Source: Zeus faber (lineage: Eukaryota > Chordata > Actinopteri > Zeiformes > Zeidae). From it: a stretch of DNA of 64,000 bases. Shown here piece by piece: positions 34,428-45,902 of the stretch. Position 1 is the first letter of the stretch. Every line of letters starts with the position of its first letter. A program made the position numbers and the translations under genes. The notes under the pieces were generated by a model. The model saw nothing but the letters and a program-made list of their open reading frames with translations. It was not told where the DNA came from and ran no database searches. The stretch is taken from contig OY482848.1 in the NCBI GenBank assembly GCA_960531495.1, positions 19,992,397 through 20,056,396 on the forward strand. Reading direction: 5' to 3'.

Positions 34428-37140
34428 TCACTGCGGAGAGGAGAACCTCCCCAGGAACAGAATGGAATTGGTCTTATTGTGCCTTATGAAGAACAGGAAA
34501 GGGTGGTCCGCCATGAAGTGTTCCTCTCGCAGCATGCAGAATTGCGCCAAGCCGGCAGTGGCCGCGGCAGCCTCCGTCCCCTCCTCGTTCACCTCCACAA
34601 AGGCCTTGTGGGCCACCGTGGACAGGAACAATCCTCCCTCGCCGCTCATGCCCGACAGGTCGGCTTTGGCCCCGCAGAACACGTCCGTCATCCCCAGTTT
34701 GGCCAGGGGCTCGTTCAGCTCGTACTCCTCCTCCAGCTTGAACTTGGGAAGGTGGACTATGACGTCTGAGCCAGTGTCCATGTCCGTGGTCCATTGGTTC
34801 AGCTTCTCCCGTGTCAATTTATTCTCCAGCTGGAGCATTGGACAGACAAAAACAACCACACACACACACACAGGAATTTATATCATACTCATTTCTATGA
34901 TTTTACATTTCAAGTATTATTTGACCACTCTTACCTACTGTTAAATTATGGTGAGGGGTTAGTAAGGTAAGTCCACTAATATTATTTAACAAAATGTTGC
35001 CACATTTTATCCACCATAGCATAGTTTTGTTTGGAAAAGTAGAAGTCAACCAAAGTGATGTCTGTTCTGCTCTTTTGAATAATCAATGAAACGCGGCTTT
35101 GTACCTTGAGCAGTGGGTTAGAGCCGCCTACGGACTCCTCTGGGAGCAGGATGAACATACTGAGCTCCTTATTGATATAGGGGAGCTCCAGGATCTGCAA
35201 TCCATGTTCAGGGATGTAGTTGAATGGCAGCTTCTTCATCTGGTACATCATCTGGACGGGTTTGCTCTCATTCTGAAATAAACGCAACAGTCATTCAGCA
35301 GAGCTGACCACGTCCGACCTCCCCAGCTATGTTGTAAAGTGAGTTCATAGTTATTCAATCGTTGTACAGTGTGTACTGTGTACATTATACTGATTTTGTT
35401 ATTCATTGTTGATCAATAAATATTGATATTCCAGCTACCCCGTTTATTTTAAAGGGCATTTCTTTGGTTTTGGCCTCATTAAAGGGATGGAGCCAGCTTC
35501 CCTTGAAGTAGATGGCATTCACAAGAGCCAGCCTTGTCCTAGGGCTGACTGTGCCTGGCTTTAGAAGATCTTTTATCTTATCTGTGGGGAAAGAGACAAA
35601 TCAGTCACCAGTTCGGATTTTAGAGGCATGGACGTTTGTCAAAGGTTGTTCTTCTCACTCTGAGTCTGATGTTCCACCCAGCTGTTGATTTCCGCCCTGC
35701 ACTCCTCCGGAGCCCCCATGAAGTCAACCGCCTGCAGGTTGGCCTGGTAGAACTCCTCCGTGGCTTCCAGAAATCCCTGAGAAAGTGTCGGACATCATTA
35801 AGCGTTCTCCAACCACAGCGACAATGGGAATATTTGGCGAAATGAAATTCACCGGGAGGAAGTTGGCCGTCTTCTCCCCATAAAGACGGTTAGCCAGCTT
35901 TAAGATGTACGAGGAGGATGGTGAGTTGATATCAGCATTGAGCGTCTGGAAATCAGTGTGGATTTCTCCAGCGCCGAACGAAAGGGCCTGCACACAAATA
36001 AAAGCCACGGAGACATCAAGTATTTAGACCCGGAGGCAGGAAAAATGTGTGTGGTGAGCTGAAACAAGGGCAGAGTAAAGCGTCAGGTTTATGACTCCTG
36101 TACACACTATGACACTGTGTGCCAGAGACAAGGGTGTGGACAAAGTACACGTGTAATTACACCTTAAATTACATTCAAGACACACCCTTGATTTATCGGC
36201 TACCGTGCCTGAACAAACATGGGGGCGGTTTCAAAGATTGAAATCAAGACTAAACTAATCCTACCTAAATGAATCCAGATTTTTTTTTAAATGCCGTTCT
36301 GAGTCGTTGCTTAATTTCAGATGAATTAGTTCTAGGCTAGGATGTGAGACTAAGGTAATTAAGGACTAGGCAGCTCCCGTCTAGAACCACCTTTCTGTCC
36401 GGTCTTGGTGCTGATCTAACCGTACGCTCACACCGGTGAGCCGGTTTTAACGCTTGTAGTCGCTCAGTCGCCAAAGAGCCGGTCTAACCGGAGGCCACAT
36501 CCATTCATCCAAAGTTAAACCTGCCTCTGGCCAGGTTAAATTCAATACTTCACTTAGAAATAGGTTAGTTCCAATCTCCGTTCTGGAAATGTGATTTTTT
36601 TTTTTTTTTTTAATCCAAGACTAGGTCAAATCTGAGACCATTTTTAAACCGTGACTGAGAAAGGCAGTTTAGGTAACTGCATTTTAAAAGTGTGATTTAC
36701 TTTCGATTATCGCCCACCGGTTTCTGTGAAACCGCCCCATGGATTCCATATCTATGAATCGTTATCACGTCACTTATTCACGCCACTATGACCTGAGAAC
36801 TATTTCACAATACTCTCCAGATTAATCCCTGGGTGGACTTTCTGGTGCGTGGTATTTTTTTTTTTTTTTTTTTTAACAACTGTGAGATCAGGAAAACAGG
36901 AATAGGAAAATAGGTGGTGATTCTCTGATGGCTGAGAAAGGTCGCACCTGGCTACGTCAGTGTGTGCCCCACCTTGGCCATCTGCGCTGCGGTGTCACCC
37001 TTCGCTCCCAGGTAGACCATGGCCATGGCCGCGCTGATGCTGAGCGGGGAGATGAAGACATTCCTGCCGGGGTCAGCTCGGCTCAGGGTGCGGAAGAGGT
37101 CCAGAGCAAAGACTGTGTTGGAGCTAAGGAGGCTGCTCAT
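34428..37140 (-). CDS. serpinb1: Clade B serpin, leukocyte elastase inhibitor-like
   Basis: Six coding exons on the reverse strand: 37140-36973, 35987-35853, 35776-35659, 35581-35439, 35272-35105 and 34829-34428. All junctions are GT-AG and in frame, giving 377 residues, the usual ov-serpin length. It begins [16 protein letters not shown] without a signal peptide, as clade B serpins do, and has [20 protein letters not shown], the [12 protein letters not shown] helix, [12 protein letters not shown] and the C-terminal HPFLFFIRH and [10 protein letters not shown] motifs. The reactive-centre hinge [12 protein letters not shown] is canonical for an inhibitory serpin. The predicted P1-P1' is Cys-Met (AQFC/ML, about residue 342), as in SERPINB1, which inhibits neutrophil elastase-type proteases. 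Fish have several serpinb1-like paralogues, so orthology to one is not certain. Confidence 0.92.
36221..36738. mobile_element. MITE in serpin intron
   Basis: The ends GGGGGCGGTTTC and GAAACCGCCCC are inverted and lie next to CAT on both sides. The interior carries CTAGGCTAGGATG- and CCAAGACTAGG-type words. It matches the common fish MITE style and is about 518 bp. It sits in the intron between the first two coding exons of the serpin. Confidence 0.65.
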
Positions 37141-37679
37141 GGCTGCTGGGGTGTGGTGGTCCTGTCAACATGCACGCACGCACGCAAAATAATGTTTTAA
37201 CAATGCAAAAGGTAGATTTCAAGCAATCTACTTTTTAACTTTTTGCTATTTTATTCACACAAATGATGGAATGCTACCATGGATGGGATTTTACGAGGCA
37301 GGACACGCGAGACCGCACCTGCGTGCACTTGTTGTGTACGTAATGTGTGACTCTTTCCTTTAGTACGTCACATGTGATCTGGATGTTTTCCAAGTCGTTC
37401 AAAGTCGAAAATATATAGAAATTGTAAACCCCGTTTTAACTCGGTCGACTGTATCTATTGCATTTGATAATAATAATAATAATAATAATGTAATTTTACT
37501 ACAGTACAAAATATGTTTATTATAACACAAAAATAATAATACTCTTTCCTTGTATACCGATTGTTATTTGATAATATTTTTTTGTGGCTGAGGTCTAAAC
37601 AGTACCTTTCAGAGAATAACTTTATAAAAGGGGAAAAGAGTTGAAAACGCCCGTTTAATTGTTTTAACGCGTTAATTTC

Positions 37680-37960
37680 TTTCCGCGTACGAGGAAGTGC
37701 CGCCGTTACTCCGAGCGCAGGACGCTTAAAAAGACGGGCACGTACGAAAACACGAGCGTTTACCTAGTGCGGCGAAGAAGCGCTTTGAATTTCCTCTTCC
37801 TCTCGGAGCGACGGGAGCGCCCGCTCGACTCCTGTGTGAAGCAAAAAAAAAAAAACAGCGTGAAAACGGGGGAAAGATTCGCGAGTCCGGGTCGGGAAAT
37901 CGCGGGGAGGGTGTTCAGGTTCTAACGGCCGTGCGACGTGACGCGTCCCCATCGCGGGGA
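37680..37960 (-). promoter_or_regulatory. CpG-rich serpin promoter and non-coding exon 1
   Basis: CpG density rises sharply here. On the reverse strand a GCACTAG/GTAAAC donor at 37764-37762 ends a probable non-coding exon. It joins an acceptor ending GTTGACAG just before GACCACCACACC and the ATG at 37140. No TATA box was seen, and the exact start is not defined. Confidence 0.5.
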
Positions 37961-38086
37961 AAGGGGGAAGTTCGTGGGTGCGCGACAGCGGAGCGGGTGG
38001 GTCCCGGTGGTCCGGTACGGAAGTGTTTCAAACTGCAGTTCAGGAAATGGCCGCTAGAGGCTACTCCCCTAGACGGACTCGGTGTA

Positions 38087-38200
38087 AGATTCAAGATGCA
38101 AGAGGTTATTTGTCGAATACATACACATACGGTCATACATGCGTGCGGTGAAACGTCATGGCACCCGGTGATTACGCACAATAAGCTCCAAACATACTTA
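38087..38200 (+). mobile_element. Short retroelement fragment, family E
   Basis: ATTCAAGATGCAAGAGGTTATT, the ACATACGGTCATACATG block and CACCCGGTGATTACGCACA are shared with the reverse strand of 42500-42645. Confidence 0.65.
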
Positions 38201-38441
38201 AAATGTGCGTAGCCGACACGAGGTGCTCGCCCAGGCGGCCGCAAGGGGCGGCGCCACAATTGCGATTCTGGATTCTATAAATATATATACACTAGTCTTA
38301 ATTGTCAATGGGAATATAAACTTCTCACTTGAAATACAGAGGTCATATTTTAGACTTTATGATCCTGGTATGTCGGGTCACTTCAGACGTGTGTTTGGGA
38401 TTTGATTTTGAATATGAGTGTGCCATTAAGAAGATATAAAG

Positions 38442-40410
38442 CAGGGGTACCCAAACTTTTTCCTGTGAGGGCCACATCACTTTTCCCTTCTCTGATGGGG
38501 GTCAGTTTGTGACAGGAAAAGTGTGACGACCGCAGGGGTGCCTAAATGTATTCAATGAAATAAATATCACTATCTAGGAAATAAATAATAACCAAATAAC
38601 CCTCTCTGGGATCTTCACAGAAAACAAGTCAGGAAATAAATAACACTATTTGTGAAATAAATAATAACCAAATAACCCTCTCTGGGTTCTTCACGGAAAA
38701 AAAAAAAAAGTCCATTGAACATTAACTTACAGGTAAAAGTTTAGCTTAGTTGTCAGAGCAGAATCTCTCACTCAAATGCCTCATACGAGCCGTCTCTCAA
38801 AGTTAATTTGTTCCTTCCTTTTGTAGGTTCCTTTAGGCTTGTAGACGCCGCTGCTTGCAGCCCTCTCTCATCGACTTCCCTGTGAAAACCACAAAGCAAG
38901 CAGGCTGAGAAACCGAACTCAGCGATACAGCACCTACACAGCGCAATACATTTCACTACCAGTATGGTTGTGGATTTTATCCCAGCGGATTTTTATTATG
39001 ATTCAATTTGTTTCTGCTCAGAATGACTCATTCAAGTCAGAAAAGTGAGCGGACCCATGTATGTTCATCAGCGTGAACCGTGGGCCCGCGTCTGGCGGGT
39101 GAGAAGTTGAATGTCAGGTTCCATTCTAGTCACAGCCTCAGAACACTCAAACACTGGTGCAGATGTTCATCTGTCAAGTCTTGATCTCGTCGGAGTTTTC
39201 AGGTGTTTCATGTGTGAAAAGGTTTGCTCGCAGATATACGTGCTGCCAAAAAGTGTAAACATCTTCATTGCGTGTTTTTTTGGGGTTTTTTTATGTTAGG
39301 GTACGTGTCGTTTGGGAGGGCGGCATAGAAGTCAATGAGACTGTTGGGCTTGAATGCGTCTTTCAGAACATCACAGTTCTGGGCTTCGTCGACGTCGGCA
39401 GTAAAGGGGTTCTGGAAAAGGCGGATTTCTTTCGCATTAACATGTAGTTGCCGGAATCGCGCACCGAACTCCGCCTCCAGCATCTCCGGTGCTTCCACAC
39501 ACGTTTCAGCTGGGAACGGGGCCGCTGGGTTCTCTGCGGAGAGGCTTTGGGGTGGCAGGGAGATGGACGAAGTTGTGCTTTTTCACTTGTTCCTAAAGCA
39601 GCGCAAGTGTCACCTCAAATGCTTTTAAGTGCGAATACGCGTCGCAAATGAGTTCCCCCTGGCCTTGTTGCTGCAAGTTGAGGCTGTTCAGCATTTCTGT
39701 CACGTCTGTTAAAAACGCGAGGTGCCATCGCGCTAGCAGCCCCGTCAGTCGTGACGCTGGCAAGCTTTGACCAGTCTAGGTCCAACTCTTCCATGGTTTG
39801 GGACTTTGGAGGGCTGCCGGCTCCTCGCACGTCTCAGAGTTTGCGCTAACTCCACGAATAAAAATGAGTGTCTTGCACGTCCGCGCAAGTGCTAATGAAA
39901 AAAAGTCAAAGTCGTTCGTCTTCTGCTGCAGCGGGGCATACACATCACCCCCGATGTCATCAATGCGTCTGGTGATTGTACTCGGCGACAGACCCACGGC
40001 ATTAAAAAACATCTTTCTTCTCGGGGACACACCTCTTCCGCGACAGCGTTCAAACATTCCTTGACAAGCTCTCCATCGGTGAAAGGTTTACCGCAGTTGA
40101 GCGACCCGAACGGATGACTGGTTCAGCTGAGCTCGGCGTACAAATGTATTCCGCTGAGCTAACAGTCCGCTTTTTAGCTTGGGGAGTTCGTCTGCTCGCA
40201 TTTGGCCTCGCAAGTTATGATACTTGTCTTCGTGACGGGATTCATAGTGTCGGCGCCGATTGTATTGTTTGAATACCGCCGCCGCCCCTTGACAGACGAG
40301 ACAAACAGCCTTTTCTTTGCATTGAACAAAAAAATAATCGTTCGACCACTGCAGGTTAAATACCCTGCATTCTGACTCAATTTGTCTCTTACCTAAACTT
40401 TTCGCCATTA
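38442..40410 (-). pseudogene. hAT (Charlie-like) transposase relic
   Basis: One end is the terminal repeat CAGGGGTACCCAAACTTTTT at 38442. Reverse-strand frames begin at 40408 with a BED-like region (RVFNLQWSNDYFFVQ, KAVCLVCQGAAAVFKQYN, RRHYESRHEDKY). They continue in pieces (SKLASVTTDGAASAM, FRQLHVNAKEIRLFQNPF) to a C-terminal TYICEQTFSHMK segment near 39240. It resembles the transposase domain shared with GTF2IRD2-type genes. Deletions and stops make it inactive. The opposite terminal repeat was not found. Confidence 0.82.
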
Positions 40411-40536
40411 TTCCGTTCTATGTGACAGGGGCTAGTCTAGGATTCGCGTGGCCAGACTGAAAAAAATAATCATAATGCGTCTCTGGTATTGTTCAGGGGG
40501 CCGGGACAAATCGGACCACTGACTCCTCGCAACACA

Positions 40537-40618
40537 GGTAGCGTGGCCGAGCGGTCCAAGGCGCTGGATTAAGGCTCCAGTCTCTTCGGAGGCGTGGGTT
40601 CGAATCCCACCGCTGCCA
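40537..40618 (+). tRNA. trnL-AAG: tRNA-Leu (anticodon AAG)
   Basis: It is an 82-nt type II tRNA. The acceptor stem is GGTAGCG/CGCTGCC with one G-U pair and discriminator A. The D-arm is GTGGCCGAGCGGTCCAAGGC, the anticodon stem CTGGA/TCCAG has loop TTAAGGC, there is a long variable arm, and the T-arm has GGTTCGAATCC. Anticodon AAG reads Leu CUU (wobble position A, normally deaminated to inosine). It has no intron and all stems pair, so it looks functional rather than SINE-derived. Confidence 0.95.
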
Positions 40619-41179
40619 ACAAGTGCTTTATGAGACATCTCGCTGCAAGAATGGCGGTCTTGAAATAATTTTGTTTAGTATAGAAGAAAGGATATGGAAA
40701 CTGTCGGTGTTGGATATCACATATAGATTAATGTAAACATAGTATTTATTTCTTGAGATGCCATTGATACCTTAGGTTGGGATTTGTCAATTAGAGGTTG
40801 AGTGTTATGCAAACAACTCATTTTCCAGCACTCCTCCTTTCTTACAGGTCAAACAATAGACCCATATGCCATGATATTTTAAAGAATCGACAGTGTGTGT
40901 ACTAATGGCAGATCATTTTTAGTACAGGAATATTAGGCCTAGCTGTTTTAGCCCGGTAAATTATTATGGCCATATAGATGAGCGTACAAAAAATAAGTTT
41001 TCAGATACATGAGCAGCATCAATTAAAAATATACAAACCAGATTTATTTGAATAACCCAGAATATCTTTATTGTCATCGGGTGAACTATTTAAATCCTGC
41101 GTACCAAAAATACTTGCTGACAGACAAATTCTACTGAATCGTTGCATTATGTTAACTCTCCCTCCACTGGTCACCCTGA

Positions 41180-43722
41180 TCACTGCCTTGCCCTCTGGCT
41201 TTCAGTTTTGGGCTGTGACTTTTGCAGCATAGCCAATGTGTCCCTCTTCTCGATCTTCCTCAGGTGCTTTTTCTTCATTCGCTTTATCTTGGCTGTGTTG
41301 CGGATCTGTGAGGGAAAACAAACAAAAGGAAACATAATGAGCGATTTTGTTTGAGCAAGTATCTCGATACATTTGTCTTCTAATGTTGGTAATAAAAAAA
41401 TCTCTATGATGAGATATATTCATATTAACTGCATTCTTCTGCACAAAATAAAAAAAGTCAGCAGTTTGGAAAGCAGCCACCGGAGAACAGTACATTTAAT
41501 TTCAAAGCTGAAATTAAACCTGCCATCATCAGGTGGCAAGACGCAAACATTTTAAACCAACCGCAATTCTCACAATGTTAAACTAACTGCTGAAATGGCA
41601 GCATGTGTTTGGTGGTTAGGGTTCTAGACAACTTCGATTGGTCAAATGTGGGTTTCATAACAATGCTTCTCGTTTACTTGCTTTTTGAAGATTTGCAGAC
41701 TTTGCAGAAAAAGAAAACCTAGAAGCACTAATAAAAACCATTTAATATTTGTAACAGCTGGTTCTCAATCCTTTCTTTTAAGAAGAATGTTTTTGTGGTC
41801 CACACATTTGAGTGTGCTGATATAAAAAGTTGTTCACTTTTGCAATAAATTGTGAGACCAGTTAATTCTGATGTCTAATGGAAAAAGTGCAGGCCACAGC
41901 CCTTAAGGTTGTGTTTCTCTATTTGTGCATGCAAATTCACTTTACATACCACTTGCACAATCTCAGCCTTGCGTTCATTCTCAGCCCGTCGCTTCAAGTT
42001 CTCTTCTCGTCGTTTCCGCTTATCCTATTATAAGGGAAAGATATACACGATTAGAAAAGAGTACGGACACTTTTCTAGAACAAAGGCGTAGAGTGTATTG
42101 TAGCATACCTCTTTCTCTTTGGCTTTCTGCCCTTTAAGTTCAAGGGAGTAACTTTTGACCAGCTCCTTTTCTCGCTTGGCCTCCATCTTTTTCTCCCAAG
42201 AAGAACACAGCGGCTTGTCCCTGAGCAAGGCAGAGAACCTGGAAGAGGAACAAAAATATGAATACTTCAAGCCAAGGCAGAAGGTAAATATGGAGGGCAA
42301 CCACTTTTTCACGACCAGTACCAAACCTATTCCAACCTCTCGGGCTGTAACATTTACTGATCGGTATAGGTGGTTAGTTTGCGGTCTGATCATCCAATTA
42401 ATTGTTGTTTTTTTTCTTGGTCACTTGAGGTGATGGGGATATTTCTTCTGATGAGCGTGCTGTTCTTTATAGTGAATCTTCAACTGTATCAAGAGTTTCC
42501 AATACAAACCACAACTCGCTACGGTGGTTTATCATAATATTGTGTGTAATCACCGGGTGCGTTACATTGACATTTGACTGCATATATGTATGAAAGTATG
42601 TATATGTATGTGACAAATAAACCTCTTGAATCTTGAATCTTATCAATTTCAACGTGGCTGCCTTTCACCTTTTGCGTGTACCCGAATCAGTGCATTCTTG
42701 CAGGGTTGGTGGCGGACCCTGCCACCAACCCTGGCAATGGAAACAGCATATATAGATCATGCATAATGCAAAAACATTAAACAACTGGGACGACTTACCG
42801 CAACAACAAACATCGGGCTGTTCCAAAGTCTAGACTTAAAATTCAAGGTGGTCGTGCCTTTTCTCTCAGGGCCCCCCGAATTTGGGACGAGCTGCCTGGG
42901 GAGATACGGCTAGCAGAGTCAGTCCCTTCTTTTAAGTCACTTCTCAAAAACCCACTTTTATACATCTGCTTTGATGTCGACCACTTTCTTTAACTATTTT
43001 ATTTTTTACTTATTTTGTTTTCCATTTTTTCTATTTCTTATTGTATTGCATTTACTTATCTTTTTATTGTAGCTTTATCCGCTTTTACAACTTAATGAAT
43101 GAATTAAATTCCTGCTTATTAACGTTCCTTTTAAATTCATGATCTGAACACTGTTGCTTTTATAGCTTATAAAGCTATTATTATAATGATTATTGTCATC
43201 ATCATTATTAGTATTATTAGCAACTTGACCTCACCGTTGTTTGTTGCGGTCCTTCCAGATCCGTCCGGACTTGGGCTTCCCCAGCGGGATAAGAGGGGGT
43301 GGCTTGGACCCGGAGGTAGGGTTCTTCGGCGTCTTTTTACTCGGGAGCGTGGGCGCAGTCTCCCGCGGCGTCGGGCTCGCCGAGCCGTCGACGCCGCGCA
43401 TGACACAGTCGGCGTCGCCTGTGTCCACCGGTTCTGGGCATGGTGCGGTTCTTTCGTTCTCGGACCCCCCCCCACGGACGGCCCACGCGGCCTCCTCTGG
43501 GGGAACAGCAGCGTCCGCGTTTACTTCCGGGTGTTCTTCGGGAAGCGCAGACTTCCGCGTCCTGCGCGTGGGCGTCTTGGCCGGAGCCGCCACCTGGGAG
43601 CCGAGCCGGGCGGCCGGAGCGCGGACCTTGCGGCCGCTGCGGGTCCGGGTGACCAGCGGCGGGGACTCCTCTGGGCTCTGTTCGGCCCCCTCGTTCGGCG
43701 AAACCTTTTCCTTGCCGCGCAT
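41180..43722 (-). CDS. ccdc86: Coiled-coil domain-containing protein 86
   Basis: Four exons on the reverse strand: 43722-43235, 42238-42109, 42024-41950 and 41305-41180, all GT-AG, for 272 residues. The N-terminal two-thirds is disordered and basic or Pro-rich (TRTRSGRKVRAPAARL, PPPLIPLGKPKSGRIWKDRN). The C-terminal third is the conserved charged coiled coil of the family (WEKKMEAKREKELVK, EENLKRRAENERKAEIVQV, KKHLRKIEKRDTLAML). CCDC86/Cyclon is a nucleolar and perichromosomal protein in mammals; a nucleolar role here is inferred from homology. The start at 43722 gives the full N-terminus and lies 1.05 kb head-to-head from glb1. The last exon is duplicated at 32518-32393. Confidence 0.93.
42500..42645 (-). 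mobile_element. Retroelement fragment, family E, with TTGAATC tail
   Basis: On the plus strand it ends in CCTCTTGAATCTTGAATCTT, a short tandem tail typical of LINE or SINE 3' ends. The reverse strand shares TTATTTGTCACATACATATA and CACCCGGTGATTACNCACAA with the other family E copies. It lies in ccdc86 intron 1. Confidence 0.65.
42815..43110 (+). mobile_element. LINE 3' coding remnant
   Basis: One frame reads SRLKIQGGRAFSLRAPRIW, then DELPGEIRLAESVPSFKSLL. This matches the C-terminal end of fish LINE ORF2 proteins (the RAFS..AP..W..LP..IR pattern). It is in ccdc86 intron 1, opposite to the gene. Confidence 0.7.
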
Positions 43723-43937
43723 GTTGTTGTCCCGCTGGGTGTGAAAGGGACGCCGGCGTGACGCAGGTGCGATGTAACGACAGCAGGTCGAACTACACGG
43801 CAGCTGTCGTGAAGCTCAACGGGCTACGTACCCGCACGTGTGTCCGCTCCACTTCCTGTTCGCAGGGCGAGGGGTCGTGACCAGCGCCACCCGCTGTCCG
43901 GGAGGGACACTACGCCACAAAAAAATAAGGAAATTAA

Positions 43938-43985
<48 letters not shown>

Positions 43986-44773
43986 CATATTTGGGAGGAA
44001 ATAACATCAAGTCTTTGTGGTCAAAACATTGACACACTGCCTTAAAAAAAAAAGTTATTGCTCAAAACCATACAAACACACGAGTAGTGGAAAAAAACAG
44101 CGGGCGGATTCGGGCTCTGTTTACAACAATACACAGTAGAATATGCGTCCACTACAATTGTAACGGCAAAATAACTAAAAATGTAAATACAATAAAAAAT
44201 AAATAATAATAATAATAACACTGAAGCGTTTCTTTATAAAGCTAGGTTATTTACCGCCTCTTGTTTTTATTTAACTTGAGCAAAGCTTCCGGGTTTTTCG
44301 GACGAAGTTATACAAGCAACGCCAGTGGAAAATCAGCAGTGCACAGAAACAAACACGGGGTTGGGAAGAAAAAAAACAACAACTGTCTCCCCGAGCATTA
44401 CAACAACGATTGAATCGAACGTAAAAATGAATACAAACGCCAAAATAAACGAACACAATATTTTTTCTTAAATGAATTAACGTAACGTGAAAAACATTAC
44501 ATGAAAGCCAGATATCGACGCGTCACCCCTTGCTTCGCGTACGTTCGGGGCGCAGCAGAGCCGAACATTAACAAAACAAACAAACAACAAAAAAAAAAAA
44601 AACACGTGACACGGCCACGCTATCTGTCGTGTGCGGAACTCCCACAGCAACCGCGTCACATGACTTTACTTCCGTAAATCATTGACCGGCCGCGGCGTGC
44701 CGCCGCCTTGCGCTGCGTCTCCTTTTCCATCTTTTGTTTTAATCGCAGCGGGTGTACGGGCTCGGTCCAAAGC
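43723..44773. promoter_or_regulatory. Shared head-to-head ccdc86 / glb1 upstream region
   Basis: 1.05 kb separates the divergent start codons. Both ends are GC-rich, while the middle is AT-rich with a (GT)23 tract at 43939-43984. E-box-like CACGTGAC lies at about 44602, and GTCACATGAC lies at 44655-44664, near the glb1 start. CLEAR/TFEB-type control of this lysosomal gene is possible but unproven. Confidence 0.45.
43939..43984. repeat. (GT)23 microsatellite
   Basis: Perfect GT dinucleotide run between two promoters. Confidence 0.97.
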
Positions 44774-45865
44774 ATGACGCTCACGCCCTTCTTTCCAGTT
44801 GGAGCCCTGCTGTTCTCGCTCCTCGGAAATTCGGTAAGTGACAGCGGGTTTTAAGAACTCGTAATCTCCTGGGGGTGTTATGTTCAACTTCGACTTATTG
44901 TTTTGCATCGCGATGCGCTTAAATCGGGATAAATGTAAGGCTTTTGAGTTTATGGTTTTCAGGGTGGTGAAAGTATAATCATATGACACCTGAGATGCCA
45001 CCACTTTGTCATAAAACGTGTTTTAACTGGCCTGTGCATCTTGACCAAGGGTTATAAAGTCAGGTGAAACGGCTGTTGTAATGTAAGAGTTAATGATTGC
45101 CCTCGCATCACGTCTTACATTGTGTTTCTCAGCTGTGGGTCTATGGAAAAAACTAAAAAAAAAAATCATAAACCGGTATTTTGTAGATAAAATGGTTACA
45201 TCCCATCCGATACAATCGGGTAAAAAAAATTCTGTGTCCTTGAAAACAGGCTATTCCTTGTCTCTCACAGGAATTTGAAGTGAACGTAGTGTGGGGAGTA
45301 GTTCTGGGGTTCCGCCTGTTTGCCAAAAAAAACACACACACACACATGCAGACAAAGATGATCCACAACTTGAAATATTCTTCTCGTCCGGGTACCACCG
45401 ATCTATTGTATAAGCATTAAGCACTGATCCCCCCCCCCCCAAATGTTTTTCTTTTATCAGTTTGCAGCGCCACACTCGTTCAGTGTGGACTACAAGAACG
45501 ACTGCTTTCTGAAGGATGGGAAGGAGTTTCGCTACATATCCGGGAGCATCCACTACAACAGAATCCCAAGAGTCTACTGGAAAGATCGTCTGCTCAAGAT
45601 GTACATGGCCGGACTGAATGCCATTCAGACGTAGGTTTACCTTTTGTGCGTTGTCTGAATGTTTCATGGCAGGTTTTATTAATCAATATGTTTTGTGTAC
45701 TGTAATAAGATTATCAAAGTCAAGTTTTTTTTGTCAGATGCACAGGAAAAACCCAAGGTCAACTGGACACTGAAATTCTTATGACGAAGGCACAGGGTAG
45801 CTACGTAGCAGATAAATAACACAATAATAGCACAATAAGACATAAAAATAGAAAAAAAAAAAAAT

Positions 45866-45902
<37 letters not shown>

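Noticed and set aside
43186..43761. Plus-strand frames of 167-191 residues opposite ccdc86 exon 1
   Set aside because: GC-rich shadows of the ccdc86 exon. The reverse frame matches a known family and splices in phase.
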